From contig NC_064822.1 in assembly GCF_024166365.1 (NCBI RefSeq), positions 102,854,823 through 102,918,822 on the forward strand: a stretch of DNA of 64,000 nucleotides. Reading direction: 5' to 3'. The position numbers were made by a program, and so were the translations under genes. The stretch is from Elephas maximus indicus (Eukaryota > Chordata > Mammalia > Proboscidea > Elephantidae). Within the stretch, counting starts at the first letter, position 1, and every line of letters starts with the position of its first letter. Of this stretch, positions 34,200 to 45,651 are shown piece after piece. The notes under the pieces were generated by a model that saw only the letters and a program-made list of their open reading frames with translations, made no database searches and was not told where the DNA came from.

Positions 34200-34389
34200 G
34201 GTGAGTCGGATTTTTAATAACCTGCAAATGAAAGTATCCAAACTGATGCAGAATGTAAGGTCCAAGATAGCTAAGTAATTTGTCCAAGGTCAAGTAAATT
34301 ATATAAGTGATGGAGCTAGGATTTGAACTGTGACACTATGAACCCGGAGCAACCACATCAACAAACCACATCAACAAAACCAACATTGG

Positions 34390-34600
34390 CTAAATACTGA
34401 CTATACACCAGCTCTGTGTTTAATCACTTTTCATATGTTATCTCACTGCATGCTTACAACAGCCTTGGGGTAGGGCCTACTAGTATCCTCATTTTAACAG
34501 ATGAGGAAACTGAGGCTCAAACAGGTTAAGTAACATGCCCACCATCACATAGCTCTTAAAAATAGAGCCGTAATTTTAACCCAGGTCTCTGTGATCAGAG
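34390..34600 (-). repeat. MIR
   Basis: Reverse MIR: CATTTTAACAGATGAGGAAA, then CTGAGGCTCAAACAGGTTAA, then TTAACCCAGGTCTCTGTGAT. The core domain is well kept. Confidence 0.82.
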
Positions 34601-35710
34601 TCTGTGTAAGACCCAGTGCATTGGGTCCTGTCTCCATCTGGGGGGCAGAGGCTGCTGAAGGGTGACCTCAGACAGTCTGCTCCACTCCTTGAGGATGGAT
34701 TAATTTCTAACTGTTCCACGCAGGTCAGGCATATCTCTCCAAGGAGACTACACAAATAAGTGAGCCTTAAAGGGAGGCAGGAGGCCAATTTCAGCACAGT
34801 GTTCTGAAGAATGTTATTATTCCGCCAGTGGAGTGGGCCGCCTGGGAGGGTCTGAGGCACAGGTTTGTGGAGATGATGGCTTACATGCTCAAGGCAGATG
34901 CCGGACTTAACAAAGGAAAGCCTCATATCCTGTACTCCTCAGAGCCTTCCCTGCTCTGGGCCTCAGTTTCCCCATCTGTAAGGCTGGTGGGGCAGGACTG
35001 AGTGAGGGTTGAGGTCTCTTCCAGCTCTAACCTTCTAGAATTCTGGAATCCCTGGAGGCAGGACTCCAGCCCTGGGGTCTGGCCGAGAGAACAGAGAGCA
35101 GCTGTTCAGCCAGCTTGGTAGAACAGTGGAGCTTATTGAGCTCATACTTCCCTGAAACAGAAACTGCCGAATGGCGCATGCCCAGAAGGTAAATTCATCT
35201 GGGGGTCTGGTGAGAGGAGCTGAAAAAAATGCAGCACTTGAGGGTCAGGCAAGGAGAGCCAATTTTCAACTGTGTAGGCTGTGACAATGTTCTCAAACAA
35301 TAGCAACAACAAACGCTGCATTCTGCCCCGGCCAGAGGGAAGACAGTGATCCTATGGATGGCAGTCACCATCAACACCACTGTGACCAAGCAGCCCTATG
35401 CGGGGGGGCTCTACGGAGATTCCATTCCCCTGGAGGCTGGGTTGTGTTGTGTTTGTAATTAGCAAATTTGCCTTGAATTCAACTTAAGCCACTGTTATTC
35501 ATGTTACCAAAAAGTGTTCACTTCAGCAACATAAAGACCACCATTATAATGTTGTGAGACCAGAATTAGACTGAGGAAGCCTGGGATCTTCTTCCCTGGG
35601 TATCATTGGGTTGAACTGGAGGCCAGGAGGTGGACAAGAGGCCATCATAACACTTCCGGTGGTCATTCCAGGGCTTTCCTTCCACTTTGCACTATAATGA
35701 TGACTAATAT
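34601..35710. other. Unassigned intergenic sequence
   Basis: No exon was recognised. TCAGTTTCCCCATCTGTAAG at about 34965-34984 is a short remnant of a MIR-type core on the plus strand. Confidence 0.45.
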
Positions 35711-35712
35711 TG

Positions 35713-35932
35713 ATGCAGTTAGTGTTTGGTGGTGCAGTGGTTAGGCACTCAGCTGGTAATTGAAAGGTTCAAACCCATGAGACACCCCACGGCAGAAATG
35801 ACTTGACGATCTGCTCCCATAAAAATTACAGCCTAGGCTGTGTAAAGATTACAACCTAGGAAACCCCATGGGGCAGCTCTACTCTTGTCACGTGGGGTTG
35901 CTATGAGTCGGAATCAGCTCGAAGGCACACAA
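35713..35932 (+). mobile_element. AfroSINE, long variant
   Basis: GTTTGGTGGTGCAGTGGTTA, then CCATGGGGCAGCTCTACTC, then GCTATGAGTCGGAATCAGCT. A direct duplication inside it (ACAGCCTAGGCTGTGTAAAG then ACAACCTAGGAAACC) is unusual for the family. Confidence 0.87.
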
Positions 35933-35934
35933 CA

Positions 35935-36145
35935 ATATTGAGGCAGTGACTATTTTCAGTGGGCTTTGACATCTGCAATCCCATTTGACCCTCCCAACAA
36001 TCTCTGAAATAAGTAATCATAATATTACCCTTGTTGTACAGAGGAGAAAATGGAGGTTCCGAGTGGGTAAGACTAAGGGCCCTCAGTTAGCAAATCTAAC
36101 AACTTTGGTCCCAAATTCTGTGTCCTTTTGCTAAGTACACTGCCA
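35935..36145 (-). repeat. MIR
   Basis: TTGTTGTACAGAGGAGAAAA, then TGGAGGTTCCGAGTGGGTAA match the reverse MIR core. Diverged. Confidence 0.65.
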
Positions 36146-36217
36146 TCCCTCCACCCCCACCTTTTGGGGCCATGGAGGGCTGACGTTTTCAGACTGCTTT
36201 TCCTCTCGCTTGGGGAC

Positions 36218-37345
36218 AAGGCCAGATTAAGGCATGTGAGGGCCCTAATCCATGATGTAACTTCTTTTTAAATGTGGCTGTAATATCAGCAATTGAATGC
36301 AAAAGTAGCATATGTCATTTTAGCCGAATGAGATGAACTGGGTTATAAAATTTTTAGTGGATGTGGGATACTAAGATTTTTACTATGTACCACATTTTCT
36401 ACAAAAAAAATATTCCACATATTCTACAACAAAGGAAGTGAGTCAGTGAACTTAGTTGATTCAACAATCAATGCGAAATTCTGTTGCTCTCCCACGATGC
36501 AAAATTGACTTTCAACAATTTTGCTTTAAATGGCTCATACTTCAATTTTGATGCTTGTTTTGTAATAAATGCTATAATTATAAATGAACAAATGAAAAGA
36601 TGTCATAAAAGAAAATTCAATGCTCAGAAAACAAATATTATGACAAATTACTATATTTTATTTTTAGATCTTCTCTAACATGTTATAATTTATTTTTTTC
36701 TATTCTTTGCTCTTACAAATTCTTCAGTGATTTCATCACAATTAAACTGCCAAACAATATCTTCCTCCATACATGACAGGGATAATGAATTGAGTCTTTC
36801 TTGAATCACTGCTGTACACTGAGGGTTTCTGAGCCTCTTCGAGGTCGAAAATTAGCGATCTGTTGTACAGTCTGTGATCTTTAAAGTTAGGAATATGTGT
36901 AAAGCAATTTCAACATCGGGAAATGTACATTGTACTTTATCTTCTATTATGTAATCATACATGCCGATGTGAGTAAAATCTGTCTTTCCTGAATCTGTAA
37001 ACTTAGTTCTCATGTGAGAATGAAATTGTCATACTTCTCCATAAAGGTTTGTATTTAAGTCATCAGGACAAGCCTGTACTAATTTCTGGGATGCCTGCAT
37101 GCACTCTTCATCAGGTATATCCACACCCTTTTTTGCTTTCTTGGGCGACCAATTTAAAAACACATTTCATTGCTGCAAAACAGAAACATGTTCTGCACAA
37201 TAAACAAATATTGAATTTTGCATCCTCTCAATGTGCTTACTACCTCATTTATTAGCATACATAGAGTAACACCAAGCACTACGTCCCGCACAACAGACAA
37301 TAAAAAATGAAACTCACCTGAAACATAAATTTTAAAACTTTTCGT
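36218..37345 (-). mobile_element. Decayed hAT DNA transposon with transposase remnant (Tip100/Zaphod-like)
   Basis: On the minus strand at about 36930-36750, codons read FPDVEIALHIFLTLKITDCT, then TDR-stop-FSTSKRLRN, then a segment ending VIQERLNSLSLSCMEEDI. This follows the C-terminal dimerisation domain of hAT transposases (pattern FP-x3-IALRI-FLT, then AERSFSKLK, then QERL-x-LALLSIE). A stop replaces the conserved serine, and a further in-frame stop lies about 130 bases upstream in the gene. GGCCAGATTAAGGC at 36221-36234 may be part of a terminal end. An AfroSINE interrupts the right side. Not expressed. Confidence 0.75.
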
Positions 37346-37349
37346 GTTA

Positions 37350-37512
37350 AAACCAAAAACCCAGTGCCGTCAAGTCGATTCTGACTCATAGCGACCCTAT
37401 ACAACAGAGTAGAACTGCCCAATAGAGTTTCCAAGGAGCGCCTGTTGGATTCAAACTGCCGACCCTTTGTTAGCAGCCTTAGCACTTAACCACTATGCCA
37501 CCAGGGTTTCCC
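37350..37512 (-). mobile_element. AfroSINE, short variant, next to or inside the hAT fossil
   Basis: AAACCAAAAACCCAGTGCCG to TGCCACCAGGGTTTCC, full length. CTTTTCGTGTTA at left (37338-37349) and CTTTTTGTGTTA at right (37511-37522) flank it as a target-site duplication. Confidence 0.92.
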
Positions 37513-38249
37513 TTTTTGTGTTAGATAAATATAAATATTTCTGGTATTTTTGGGGCTTTTGCTACATTGGTATTATATTAGTACTCATGTTATTATATTA
37601 AGTGTATGCTAGATTGTGTCCACCTGTATGGCAAACATATTTTAAAGTTAAAGTTATAAATATTACTGTTTACAAAACTTAGGAAGGCTATACAGTTAGA
37701 AAAAGACGTGATTGAATTCATTGCAGTGGTCGACTTATTTGAGTTCCCTTGCTTTTGTGCATTATCTGGGACTGGAGTTCCCACTGGTAGCATACCCTCA
37801 TGTTTGTATCATGGCAAAGAGTGTTACTAGTCCTCCTGCCTGGAGTTGTTGGATCAGCAGACGTGGATGTATAAGATGGTTCTCTCAAAACGGATCAGGG
37901 ACCTGTTATCTATTAATATAACCCTTCCTTGCCCAGTAACCACTCATGCTGGATCCAACTGCATATTGGGTGAATATACCAAGAATTAGACTTGATAACC
38001 CATCCCCACTCTTGTTTATTAGAAAAAAATACATCTGCTCCTCACTTATGGACATGGTTAGGTTCCAAAGATCAGGTCATTATGCGAAAATTGACATTAT
38101 GTGAAAACAGAGGATGACCACATCAGATCACAAAATAAAGGTAAAGTAAGTGTAAAAAAGTCCAGCGAAGTTGTGATTTTTACCATGATGATTGCATTGA
38201 TGCTTTAAAGAAAAATAAAATATCAGAAATTAAATTATTAATTTTTTAT

Positions 38250-38533
38250 TCAGAGGTAGAATTCTTGCCTTCCATGTGGGAGACCTGGGTTTGATTCCCT
38301 GCTGGTTTACCTCTTGTGTAGCCACCACCCCTCTGTTAGTGGAGGCTTAAGTGCTGCTGTGATGCTGAACAGGTTTTAATAGAGCTTCCAGACTAAAGCA
38401 GACTAGGAAGAGAGGCCTGGCAATCTACTTTCAAAAAGTCAGCCCATGAAAACCATATGGATCACAATGGTCCGATCTTGTGCATGGGATCACCATGAGT
38501 CAGGGCCTACTCTACGGTAGTTAACAATAACAA
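38250..38533 (+). mobile_element. tRNA-Gly-headed SINE with RTE-like tail, copy 3
   Basis: CAGAGGTAGAATTCTTGCCT, then GACCTGGGTTTGATTCCCTG; the first bases of the tRNA head are missing. The RTE-like body is shorter than in the copies at 20.0 and 31.0 kb and ends TTAACAATAACAA. Confidence 0.83.
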
Positions 38534-39900
38534 ACACCACCCAGTCTTCCTATTAGCCCTGAGAACTTCCCACCATCACAGCCCCGTGAGCCATTAGGAT
38601 ACACTGATCTGCACAGCCAGGAAATCTCTGGAATTTCCCTATGAAATTGGGCAGGGCTGTCAAGGTAGGGAAATAGCCTATGCTGGGGCAGGAAGTGGCT
38701 GTTAAGTAGAGACCAGAGGCGCCTGAGAGAAGGATTCCATTGGTGAGAAACAGGCAAGAAGAAGGGCTCTCCCTGTCTGGCAAAAGCCTCTCGTGCTCTC
38801 CCTTGGACAAGGAAATGAGGTTCCTGCAGAACTGTAGTCCTTCCTGAGTTTGGGAAATGCAACAATGACCACCATCTCTGTGTTTAGGAAGGAGACAGAC
38901 TCCAAATCCAGCAGGGCCAAGGCAAAAGTGTAAGACACTTGAGGTCTTAGAAGAGCTCAGCAAGAGAACTAGGAGGGGAGTTGGGGAAGAAGCTGGGCGA
39001 GAAAGGGTCCTGATTCCCAACTCCTTAGTAGAGCTGACCTCAACCTCCAGAACTCCTCAGGGCTAGGGTCTCCTTCCTGCTTACTCTGGTTCCTTCTAGA
39101 CTCCAGACTGGGGGTGAAAGGGGCTGGAATTAAGTTTAGGGGCACCCATCAATATGAATAGCATATCTTCCAGTCTCTTCCACTGCTTCAGATACCACAG
39201 AGACTGGAGGGGGCCATGGGAGAGATAACAAGAGGAAGAGAACAGGAAAACAGCAACAGCAAGTGGTTGGGGGTATTCTAAGCCATTTAACAGCAAATTA
39301 ACGAAAATTTGCAAAACGCTTTTAAGTAATATAAAAAGAAACAACTAGTTAGTCTTTGACTGTCTGCCTCCGAAAGAAGTAAAGCATATTTGCTTGTTGG
39401 GCAGCAGCCCACTTGCAGCCCTTCTGTTTTGATTCTCCCTGACACAGTCCCTCCTTCCCACCACACCTCCCTAGCAGTCCCGGCCATAGTCTGTGGCATG
39501 ATGGGGGATGACGTTTCTTGGGTGAGGATAGAAGGAACTGGAGACCCTCATATGCTTGTGCAGCAGTCCAAGGTCTCTGAGGACCCAGGGGATGGAAAGC
39601 GTTCCTTGGAGAAGAAGTCAGACCAGTGAACAAAGAGGGCTTTGAGAGAGGTCTTTGGTGAAAGGTCTGAAGAGCCAGTGCCTTGGGCCCAGCCTCCTGG
39701 ATGCCCTCACCCCCAGGCAGTGACTGGCTCAGGCGGACTGCTGGCTCTGGCCCCTTCTCCCCCAAAAGGGGTTCCTCATGCAGCTTTATGCTCTAAATGT
39801 TGCAGCGTGGTGCACAATTCATCTGAAGTGTCACAAGGAATGGGGCCATTCCCAGACTGGCCCCAATGTCCTGTCATCCCTTCTCTCTTAAAAGTAAAGA
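38534..39900. other. Unassigned intergenic sequence
   Basis: Overlapping long open frames on the minus strand (38.5-39.0 and 39.3-39.8 kb) have no recognisable domains, and no splice pattern makes a gene. I see nothing else in this stretch. Confidence 0.45.
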
Positions 39901-39905
39901 CTTTG

Positions 39906-40336
39906 CACCAAGACATATTATAATCAAATTTGCCAAACCAAAGACAAAGAGAGAATTTTAAGACCGGCAGGGATAAACGAAAAGTCACCTACAAAGGAGA
40001 GTTAATAAGAATAAGCCCTGACTACTTGGCAGAAACCATGCAGGCAAGAAGACAATGGATGACATATATAAAGCCTTGAAGGAAAAAAAATTGCCAGCCA
40101 AGAACCATATAGCCAGCAAAACTGTCTCTCAAATATGAAGATGAAGTTAGGACTTTGCCAGATAAACAGAAGTTTAGGGAATTTGCAAAAACCAAATCAA
40201 AACTACAAGAAATACTAAAAGGGAGTCCTCCGGTTAGAAAATCAATAACATCAAATAACAACCCAAGGCTAGAACACAGGACAGAGCAATCGGATATCAA
40301 CCCAGGTAGGGAAATCACGAAACTAAATCAAGATTA
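39906..40336 (+). mobile_element. Old L1-type fragment (ORF1-like/HAL1-like region)
   Basis: ACCAAGACATATTATAATCA, AGAAACCATGCAGGCAAGAA, GCCAGCCAAGAACCATATAG and CCAGATAAACAGAAGTTTAG form a phrase order seen in old mammalian L1/HAL1 elements. A short continuous reading (codons near 40155-40335) is only a remnant. Confidence 0.65.
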
Positions 40337-40347
40337 AAAAAGGATTT

Positions 40348-40556
40348 TGGAGTCAGACAGATCTGCTTTCAGTGGCAGGTTCTACCACTTGCTGGCCAAA
40401 TGATTCTGAGCAAATGACATTCTCTCTGAGCCTCAGTCTCCTCATCTGTAAAATGGGAATATTGATATACTACCTTCATTGGTTGGTTACACAATGCCCA
40501 GCACATAGTAAGCACTCAATAGACATCACTATCATGGCTATTATTCCTAATATCCA
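40348..40556 (+). repeat. MIR, nearly full length
   Basis: TTGGAGTCAGACAGATCTGC, CCTCAGTCTCCTCATCTGTA, AAATGGGAATATTG and CAGCACATAGTAAGCACTCA follow MIR from the tRNA-derived part through the LINE2-like end. Confidence 0.9.
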
Positions 40557-40888
40557 CCCTATCCTTAGTTCTTGCTGAGCTTGACCCTTGTCCAGTGTGG
40601 CCTCATCCCAGCAAATGGGCCTATAAGAGAGCTTTACTCTGAGGCTGAGCTGGGCTCTTCATGGAGGTGATTAGGGGATGTGTTTCCCCAACCTCGTGGT
40701 ATAAGTGTAGGGAAAACCTCAGGCATTAGTTTAGGGTGAGGTCGACGCTGACTTTAAATGACTGAGTGCACTTACAGTGGCCACACATATGTCACTTACA
40801 AAACACTTGAGTCATATATGGTCCTGGAATTTTCAATAACTTCACTGGTTCCTAAGTTTCAAGGGGGTTCAATGAATCTATGAGAAGC

Positions 40889-41300
40889 TGTTATGGGTTA
40901 ACTTGTGTCCTTCAAAATATCTGTGTAAATTCTAACCTCTATGCCTGTGGTTATAGTCCCACATGGGAATGAATTGTCTTTGCTGTGTTAATGAGGCAGG
41001 ATTAGTGTAGGGTATGTCTTGAGTCAATCTCTTTGAAAGCATAAAAGAAGCAGATTAAGGAAGCAGAGATGGGGGAAGATAGATGCAAAGCCACAAGGAG
41101 ATCTCCAAGGAACCGGGAAACAGAAGTCAAAGAGAAAAGGACCTTCCCTCAGAGCCAGCAGAGAAAGAAAGCCTTGCCCCAGAGCCCGCGCTCTGAATTT
41201 GGACTTCTAGGCTCCTAAACTACGAGAAAATAAATTCCTGTTTGTTAAAGCCACCCACTTATGGTATTTCTGTTATAGCAACATTAAGAAACTAAGACAA
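40889..41300 (+). mobile_element. Solo LTR, ERVL-MaLR (MLT1-like), copy 2
   Basis: TGTTATGGGTTAACTTGTGT begins it and GAAACTAAGACA ends it. Inside, CCTATGCCTGTGGTTATAGT, CTTGAGTCAATCTCTTTGAA and GAGAAAATAAATTCCTGTTT line up with the copy at 10.3 kb. Confidence 0.78.
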
Positions 41301-41394
41301 AAGCTGACTAAACTTATGAAACCTCTTACCAGCAAAATGTAGAACTCTACAGTAATTTTACAGATAATTTCAGTGGTTTGTCTGTGGACCCCAG

Positions 41395-41520
41395 GTTCAT
41401 CCTTGCTCAAATTCTTCCCTCTCATCTCACAGCTCAGAGATTGAAGCCCAGAAGAGTTAAATAACTTGCATGAGGTCCCATAACTTGCTAGTGGCCTAGC
41501 TGTGACTTGAGCTCAGATCT
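41395..41520 (-). repeat. MIR fragment
   Basis: AGAGATTGAAGCCCAGAAGA, then GTTAAATAACTTGCATGAGG is the reverse MIR core. Diverged and incomplete. Confidence 0.65.
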
Positions 41521-42112
41521 TTGGTAGTCCTCTCTCTTCCTCCACTGGAAGGTAATAACTCCATGCTGTGCTTTGGTTGAGATTGTGTATTTCCCGACCT
41601 GGGCACTGGGAAGCTTTGCAACCTGGCTGCCTGGGATCCAGAGGAGGTTGTTTAAGTGTTAACTCAGGTGGGTCCAGGGTTGGGTAGACAGGATTGAAAA
41701 AGGCAAAGCCAGAGCCCAAGCTACGAGCCAAGAACCACCCTGCGCATGGTGGTGAGGGGTTAAAGGAGCTTGTGTGTAGCTTTTTGTGTGTGTGTTGAGA
41801 GTAACTTTGCATGTGCAAGGGCGCACGTTGCTTATTTGTGTGAGCTGGTGGTTCAGGACCAGGACTGCAGTCCAGCCCCGGAGAGGTGCCGCGGTGTTCC
41901 TGGGATGAATGGGCCTCTGTATTCAAGGCTGTGTGAGCCTCTGTGTGCGCAGGTTCCATTAACTCGCCATCGGCCACATGTGGAAAGGGGGCGGACGCCC
42001 AGAGAAGCCCAAACCACCAATAGTTCTTCTGATTTTAGAATGAAGTAGAAGATGCACAGGAAAGAAATTATATAGACCCAAACTCATACAGACGTGAGCA
42101 CACCCTCGCATG

Positions 42113-42145
<33 letters not shown>

Positions 42146-43040
42146 CTATAATACCCAGTCATAACCTCCTCTTATCTCAACCCCATTGTTAAACCCCTGG
42201 TACTCAGCTGGGCACTTTTTGGGGAAAATCTTTAGCTAGTGTCCTGAAATAGATCCTAGAGAACTGACCATTTTTGTTTTTGTGACTGTCTCAGTTTTAT
42301 AATGTGCATGTCTGTCTTTCTCCTGTGTCTGAGTCTGAGTGCAGTTTCTCTTTCCTCTGCCTCACCTGCAGCCCCTGATATGCACACTCCTACCTCTGTC
42401 CCAGACAGCCAACCTCACTTACACCATTGTGCCTGTGATAGACAGGCTTGGCTCCAGTCTTGTCCTGAGCCCAATGTGCTCATTCCTCCTCCTAGTCCTC
42501 CCAGGCCTAGGCCCCTATTGCCCTTGGCTGTGGTTTGTTTAATGGAGTGACTCCTGTCTGGGAGCAGCCCAGAGCTCGGGACACAGGGAAACACTTGTCC
42601 AAACTTGCTATTTTTTCATTAAAGAAGCCAAACCACGGTGATGGGCTCAGTGGCCTGGCTAGGCACCATCCTTGTCCTTCCAACCACTAGCCTGGCCTCC
42701 CCTCCCCTGGCTGGCCCTGATTAACAGAGGTCTCTGGCCCAGGACTGCTGGTCACCCACTGGGAGACCTCCTGGACTGCTGTCTGATCCCCTAAGTATGG
42801 GGATAGGGAGATCTGGGTTCTGAGGAAGTAGCTGAGGCTGAGAGAGCTAGCCTGGACCAAAGGAGAGGCCCACAAGAGACCAATGACCACACCATGTTCA
42901 TCCCTCTATCCCCAGTGCCTGGCACAGAGTAGGTACTAAAAGAATAAGTGAATGAATGGTTGAGTGGATGGGAGGGTAGATAGGTAGATGAATGAATAAA
43001 TCAATGAAGACCTTTAGATCCAATCAGACATTCTGATTTC
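41521..43040. other. Intergenic sequence with CA repeat and L2-like end
   Basis: A (CA)n microsatellite lies at 42113-42141. An L2-like 3' end, CCCAGTGCCTGGCACAGAGT then AGGTACTAAA, lies at 42912-42941, followed by an imperfect GAAT/GGAT-type repeat to about 43005. No exon was recognised. Confidence 0.5.
42113..42141. repeat. (CA)n microsatellite
   Basis: A CA run of 29 bp, continued imperfectly by CTCACC. The left flank GCACACCCTCGCATG is an interrupted extension. Confidence 0.95.
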
Positions 43041-43044
43041 CTGG

Positions 43045-43230
43045 TGTCTTAGTTTCTGTAACAGAAATACCACAAGTGGATGGTTAGAACAAACAGAAAT
43101 GTATTCTCTCACAGTTTAGGAGGCTACAAGTCTGAATTCAGGGCACCAGTTCTAGGGGAAAGCTCTCTCTCTGCTCTGGGGGAAAACCCTTGTCTCACCT
43201 GCTCTAGCCAGCAATACTTGGAGTTCTGGG
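43045..43230 (-). mobile_element. LTR, ERVL-MaLR (MLT1-like), copy 3, partial
   Basis: The reverse complement of the 3' part of the LTR at 40.9 kb: TGTCTTAGTTTCTGTAACAG, AAATACCACAAGTGGATGG and AACAAACAGAAATGTATTCT. It keeps about 180 bp before similarity fades. An AfroSINE tail lies shortly after it. Confidence 0.7.
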
Positions 43231-43242
43231 TTTGTAGTCTGG

Positions 43243-43293
43243 TCTGCCTCGGAATTGACTCCACAGCAAGGAGTTTGGTTTTTTTGGTTTATG
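43243..43293 (+). mobile_element. AfroSINE 3' tail fragment
   Basis: GGAATTGACTCCACAGCAAG, then GAGTTTGGTTTTTTTGG. Only the last 50 bp or so of the SINE are present. Confidence 0.75.
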
Positions 43294-43790
43294 TTCCTCT
43301 TCCCTCTGGTTGATGTCCCAAAATCCTTTTCCTGGGGGTGATAGGTTTCTACAGGATACTAGGGACCTTCCTCCATGGGTAGAATGAATCTGAATCAGCA
43401 GCCCTTCTTTTCTTGGGTAAGAGGGGATAACATGAGCACACCAGCTCACCCAAGCTCTCCCCAACACCACCACCACCCACCCTCCTCCTCCCCCACCCTC
43501 ACTCCTACTTCCTCAACCTTATTACCTTTTACAGTGGTGCTGTTCCAGAGGCTGGGGCACCAGGAGGGAGGTTGCCCTGTGTGTGCATGTGGCTTGTCAG
43601 GGGGAGGAGGATATGTGAGATTGTGAGATTGCTATGGTTGCAAGCACTGGTTGGGGGTGGGGCACAGGTGAATGGGGTTTGGGGGCGGGTGTGGCAGTGG
43701 TCCTCTGGTGTGGAGGGAGGTGTCTGATGAGAGATGGGTAGCTCAATACAAGGCCAGAGTTGTGGGGCTCAGGGACTATATTCAGAGGTT

Positions 43791-43990
43791 CTGTCGGTGA
43801 ATGCTTTTGTCTGTTAACTGAAAGGGAGGAAGTTCAAGTCTAACCAGAGGTGCCTTGAAAGAAAGCCCTAGCGATCTACTTACAAAATGTCAGCCATTGA
43901 AAACCCTTGGGAGCACATTGCTACTCGAACACACATGGGGTCGCCATGAGTCGGAGTTCACTCCACAGCAACTGGTCTTGGTTTTGGTCC
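43791..43990 (+). mobile_element. AfroSINE, GTGCCTTGAAAGAAAGCCC variant
   Basis: CTGTTAACTGAAAGGGAGG, then GTCGCCATGAGTCGGAGTTC, ending GGTCTTGGTTTTGG. The head start is poorly preserved. Confidence 0.82.
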
Positions 43991-44728
43991 CTCAGGCCAG
44001 ACCCAGCGGAATTTTATCTAGTGTGAGCTGTTCAGAGAAGGAAGTGCTTGGAGCTCCGCAGGGGAACTTGCTGCTGGGAAGGGCTCCTGAAGTTTGACCT
44101 CTATTGTCCACTACAATTTGCCTTGGGAGAGTGCACTTAGAGGCCTTCCCTTAAAGCCCGTCTGTGGCAAAGCTGCCCTCTGAATGAGCTCTAGAAAGAA
44201 CCAGGCCTTTGGGGCCCAGAGAAGCTTGCCATTGGTCTGAGCTGAGCCCATTTTCTGAGCAGACACAGGGGAACTGTTGGCTCAAGTCTTCCTGAGCCAA
44301 AGGAAAACAATTAGGAGTAATTACCATCAAGAGGCCCCCACTGAGGGGTGAGGGTGGGAAAGGCCATTTGTTTAAGAGGAAGCTGAAAGTGGCAGATTGA
44401 TGTGGGGGGAGAAATAGGAGGGAGAGGGTAGGAGGAGGGGTTGAGAGAGAGTATGTGTGCTTTGTCCTTTTCTCAGGTATGAGGGGCAGGACCCCTCCCC
44501 CTAGCTTGAGCCAAGCCTGGCCTCTGTGAGGACTGAGGGGCTGTGGCGGGGGGGGGGGGGTATGCGGGGCGGGGGAGTAGTGGAGGAGAGCAGGAGGGCA
44601 CAGGACTCTGCATTCCTGAGATTCTCAAACCAGTCGGAAGGGCAGAGGAAACTCCATACTGAGGAGACAGAGTATGAGTTGCAGACAGAGGTGGGAAGAT
44701 AAAATGGAGTACTATGGAGGTCTAAGAG
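43991..44728. other. Unassigned intergenic sequence
   Basis: It has a G13 run at 44548-44560 within a purine-rich stretch (44400-44590). No exon was recognised. Confidence 0.45.
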
Positions 44729-44932
44729 GAGCCCTCCTGGCTCAGGGGTCAAAGCGCTTAGCTGCTAACCGAAAGATCAGCAGTTTGAACGCACCAGCAG
44801 CTCTGTGGAAGAAAGATGTGGCAGTCTGCTTCCTTAAACATTTACAGCCTTGGAAACCCTATGGGGCAGTTCTACTCGGCCCTACAGGGTGGTTATCAGT
44901 CAGAATCAATTTGATGGCAACTGGTTTTAATG
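44729..44932 (+). mobile_element. AfroSINE, long variant, left of a head-to-tail pair
   Basis: GGAGCCCTCCTGGCTCAGGG, then GAAAGATGTGGCAGTCTGCT, then ATGGGGCAGTTCTACTCGGC and TCAGTCAGAATCAATTTGAT. Separated from the next AfroSINE by about 8 bp. Confidence 0.88.
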
Positions 44933-44939
44933 AACTCTG

Positions 44940-45147
44940 GGCTCCCTGGTGGTGCAAAGTTTAAGTACTTGGCTGCTAACAGGAAGGCTGGGGGGATCAA
45001 ACCCACCCAGTGGCTCTGAGGGAAAAAGGCCTGATGATCTGCTTCTGTAAACGATTACAGACAAGATAAACCCTATGGGGCAGTTCTGCTCTGTTGCATA
45101 GGCTCACTATGAGTCGAGTATCTACTCAATGGCACCTAACCACAGCA
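44940..45147 (+). mobile_element. AfroSINE, right of a head-to-tail pair
   Basis: GGCTCCCTGGTGGTGCAAAG, then AAAAAGGCCTGATGATCTGC, then CACTATGAGTCGAGTATCTA. The middle module differs from the left copy, so these are separate insertions. Confidence 0.87.
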
Positions 45148-45650
45148 GTGGAGCCCAAGGAATGCCTTGGCAGACACACACTTGGACACTTGATTCCTGA
45201 GCCCCTCCCTGGGGATCAGCTACATCTGCTTGGCATCGCCCCACCTTGCCATCCTCCAATCCTTAGCTTCCCCTTCTAGGTTAGGACAGAGGCCTGAAGG
45301 AAACAGTTTTGCTAATGTGGCTGTCCAGAGTTGGAGGTGAGGGTGAGAGGGTAAAAAACCAGTTGGGGAAAGTGCTGTCATGGGAGGGACGAAGGGAATT
45401 CCTCTACCTCCTACCTGGAGGAGCCTACTGTTCTGGAGAAACCCAGGGGTCCTGCCATTCCCCTTCCCCCTCCAAACTAAGGGTGAAGGGACAAATAAGG
45501 GACTTAAATACACTCATGAGAGAAAAGAGGTAGGACTGGGCTTTGTGTACGTAGTCAAAGGTTCTCTTCTTTGGCTTCACATAAGTCAGGTGTTTCCCCT
45601 GTTGACATTAAGTAGCACATTAAGTGATCTTGTGGAAACAGCTGATCACA
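45148..45650. other. Unassigned intergenic sequence
   Basis: No gene or recognised repeat. Confidence 0.45.
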
Positions 45651-45651
45651 G

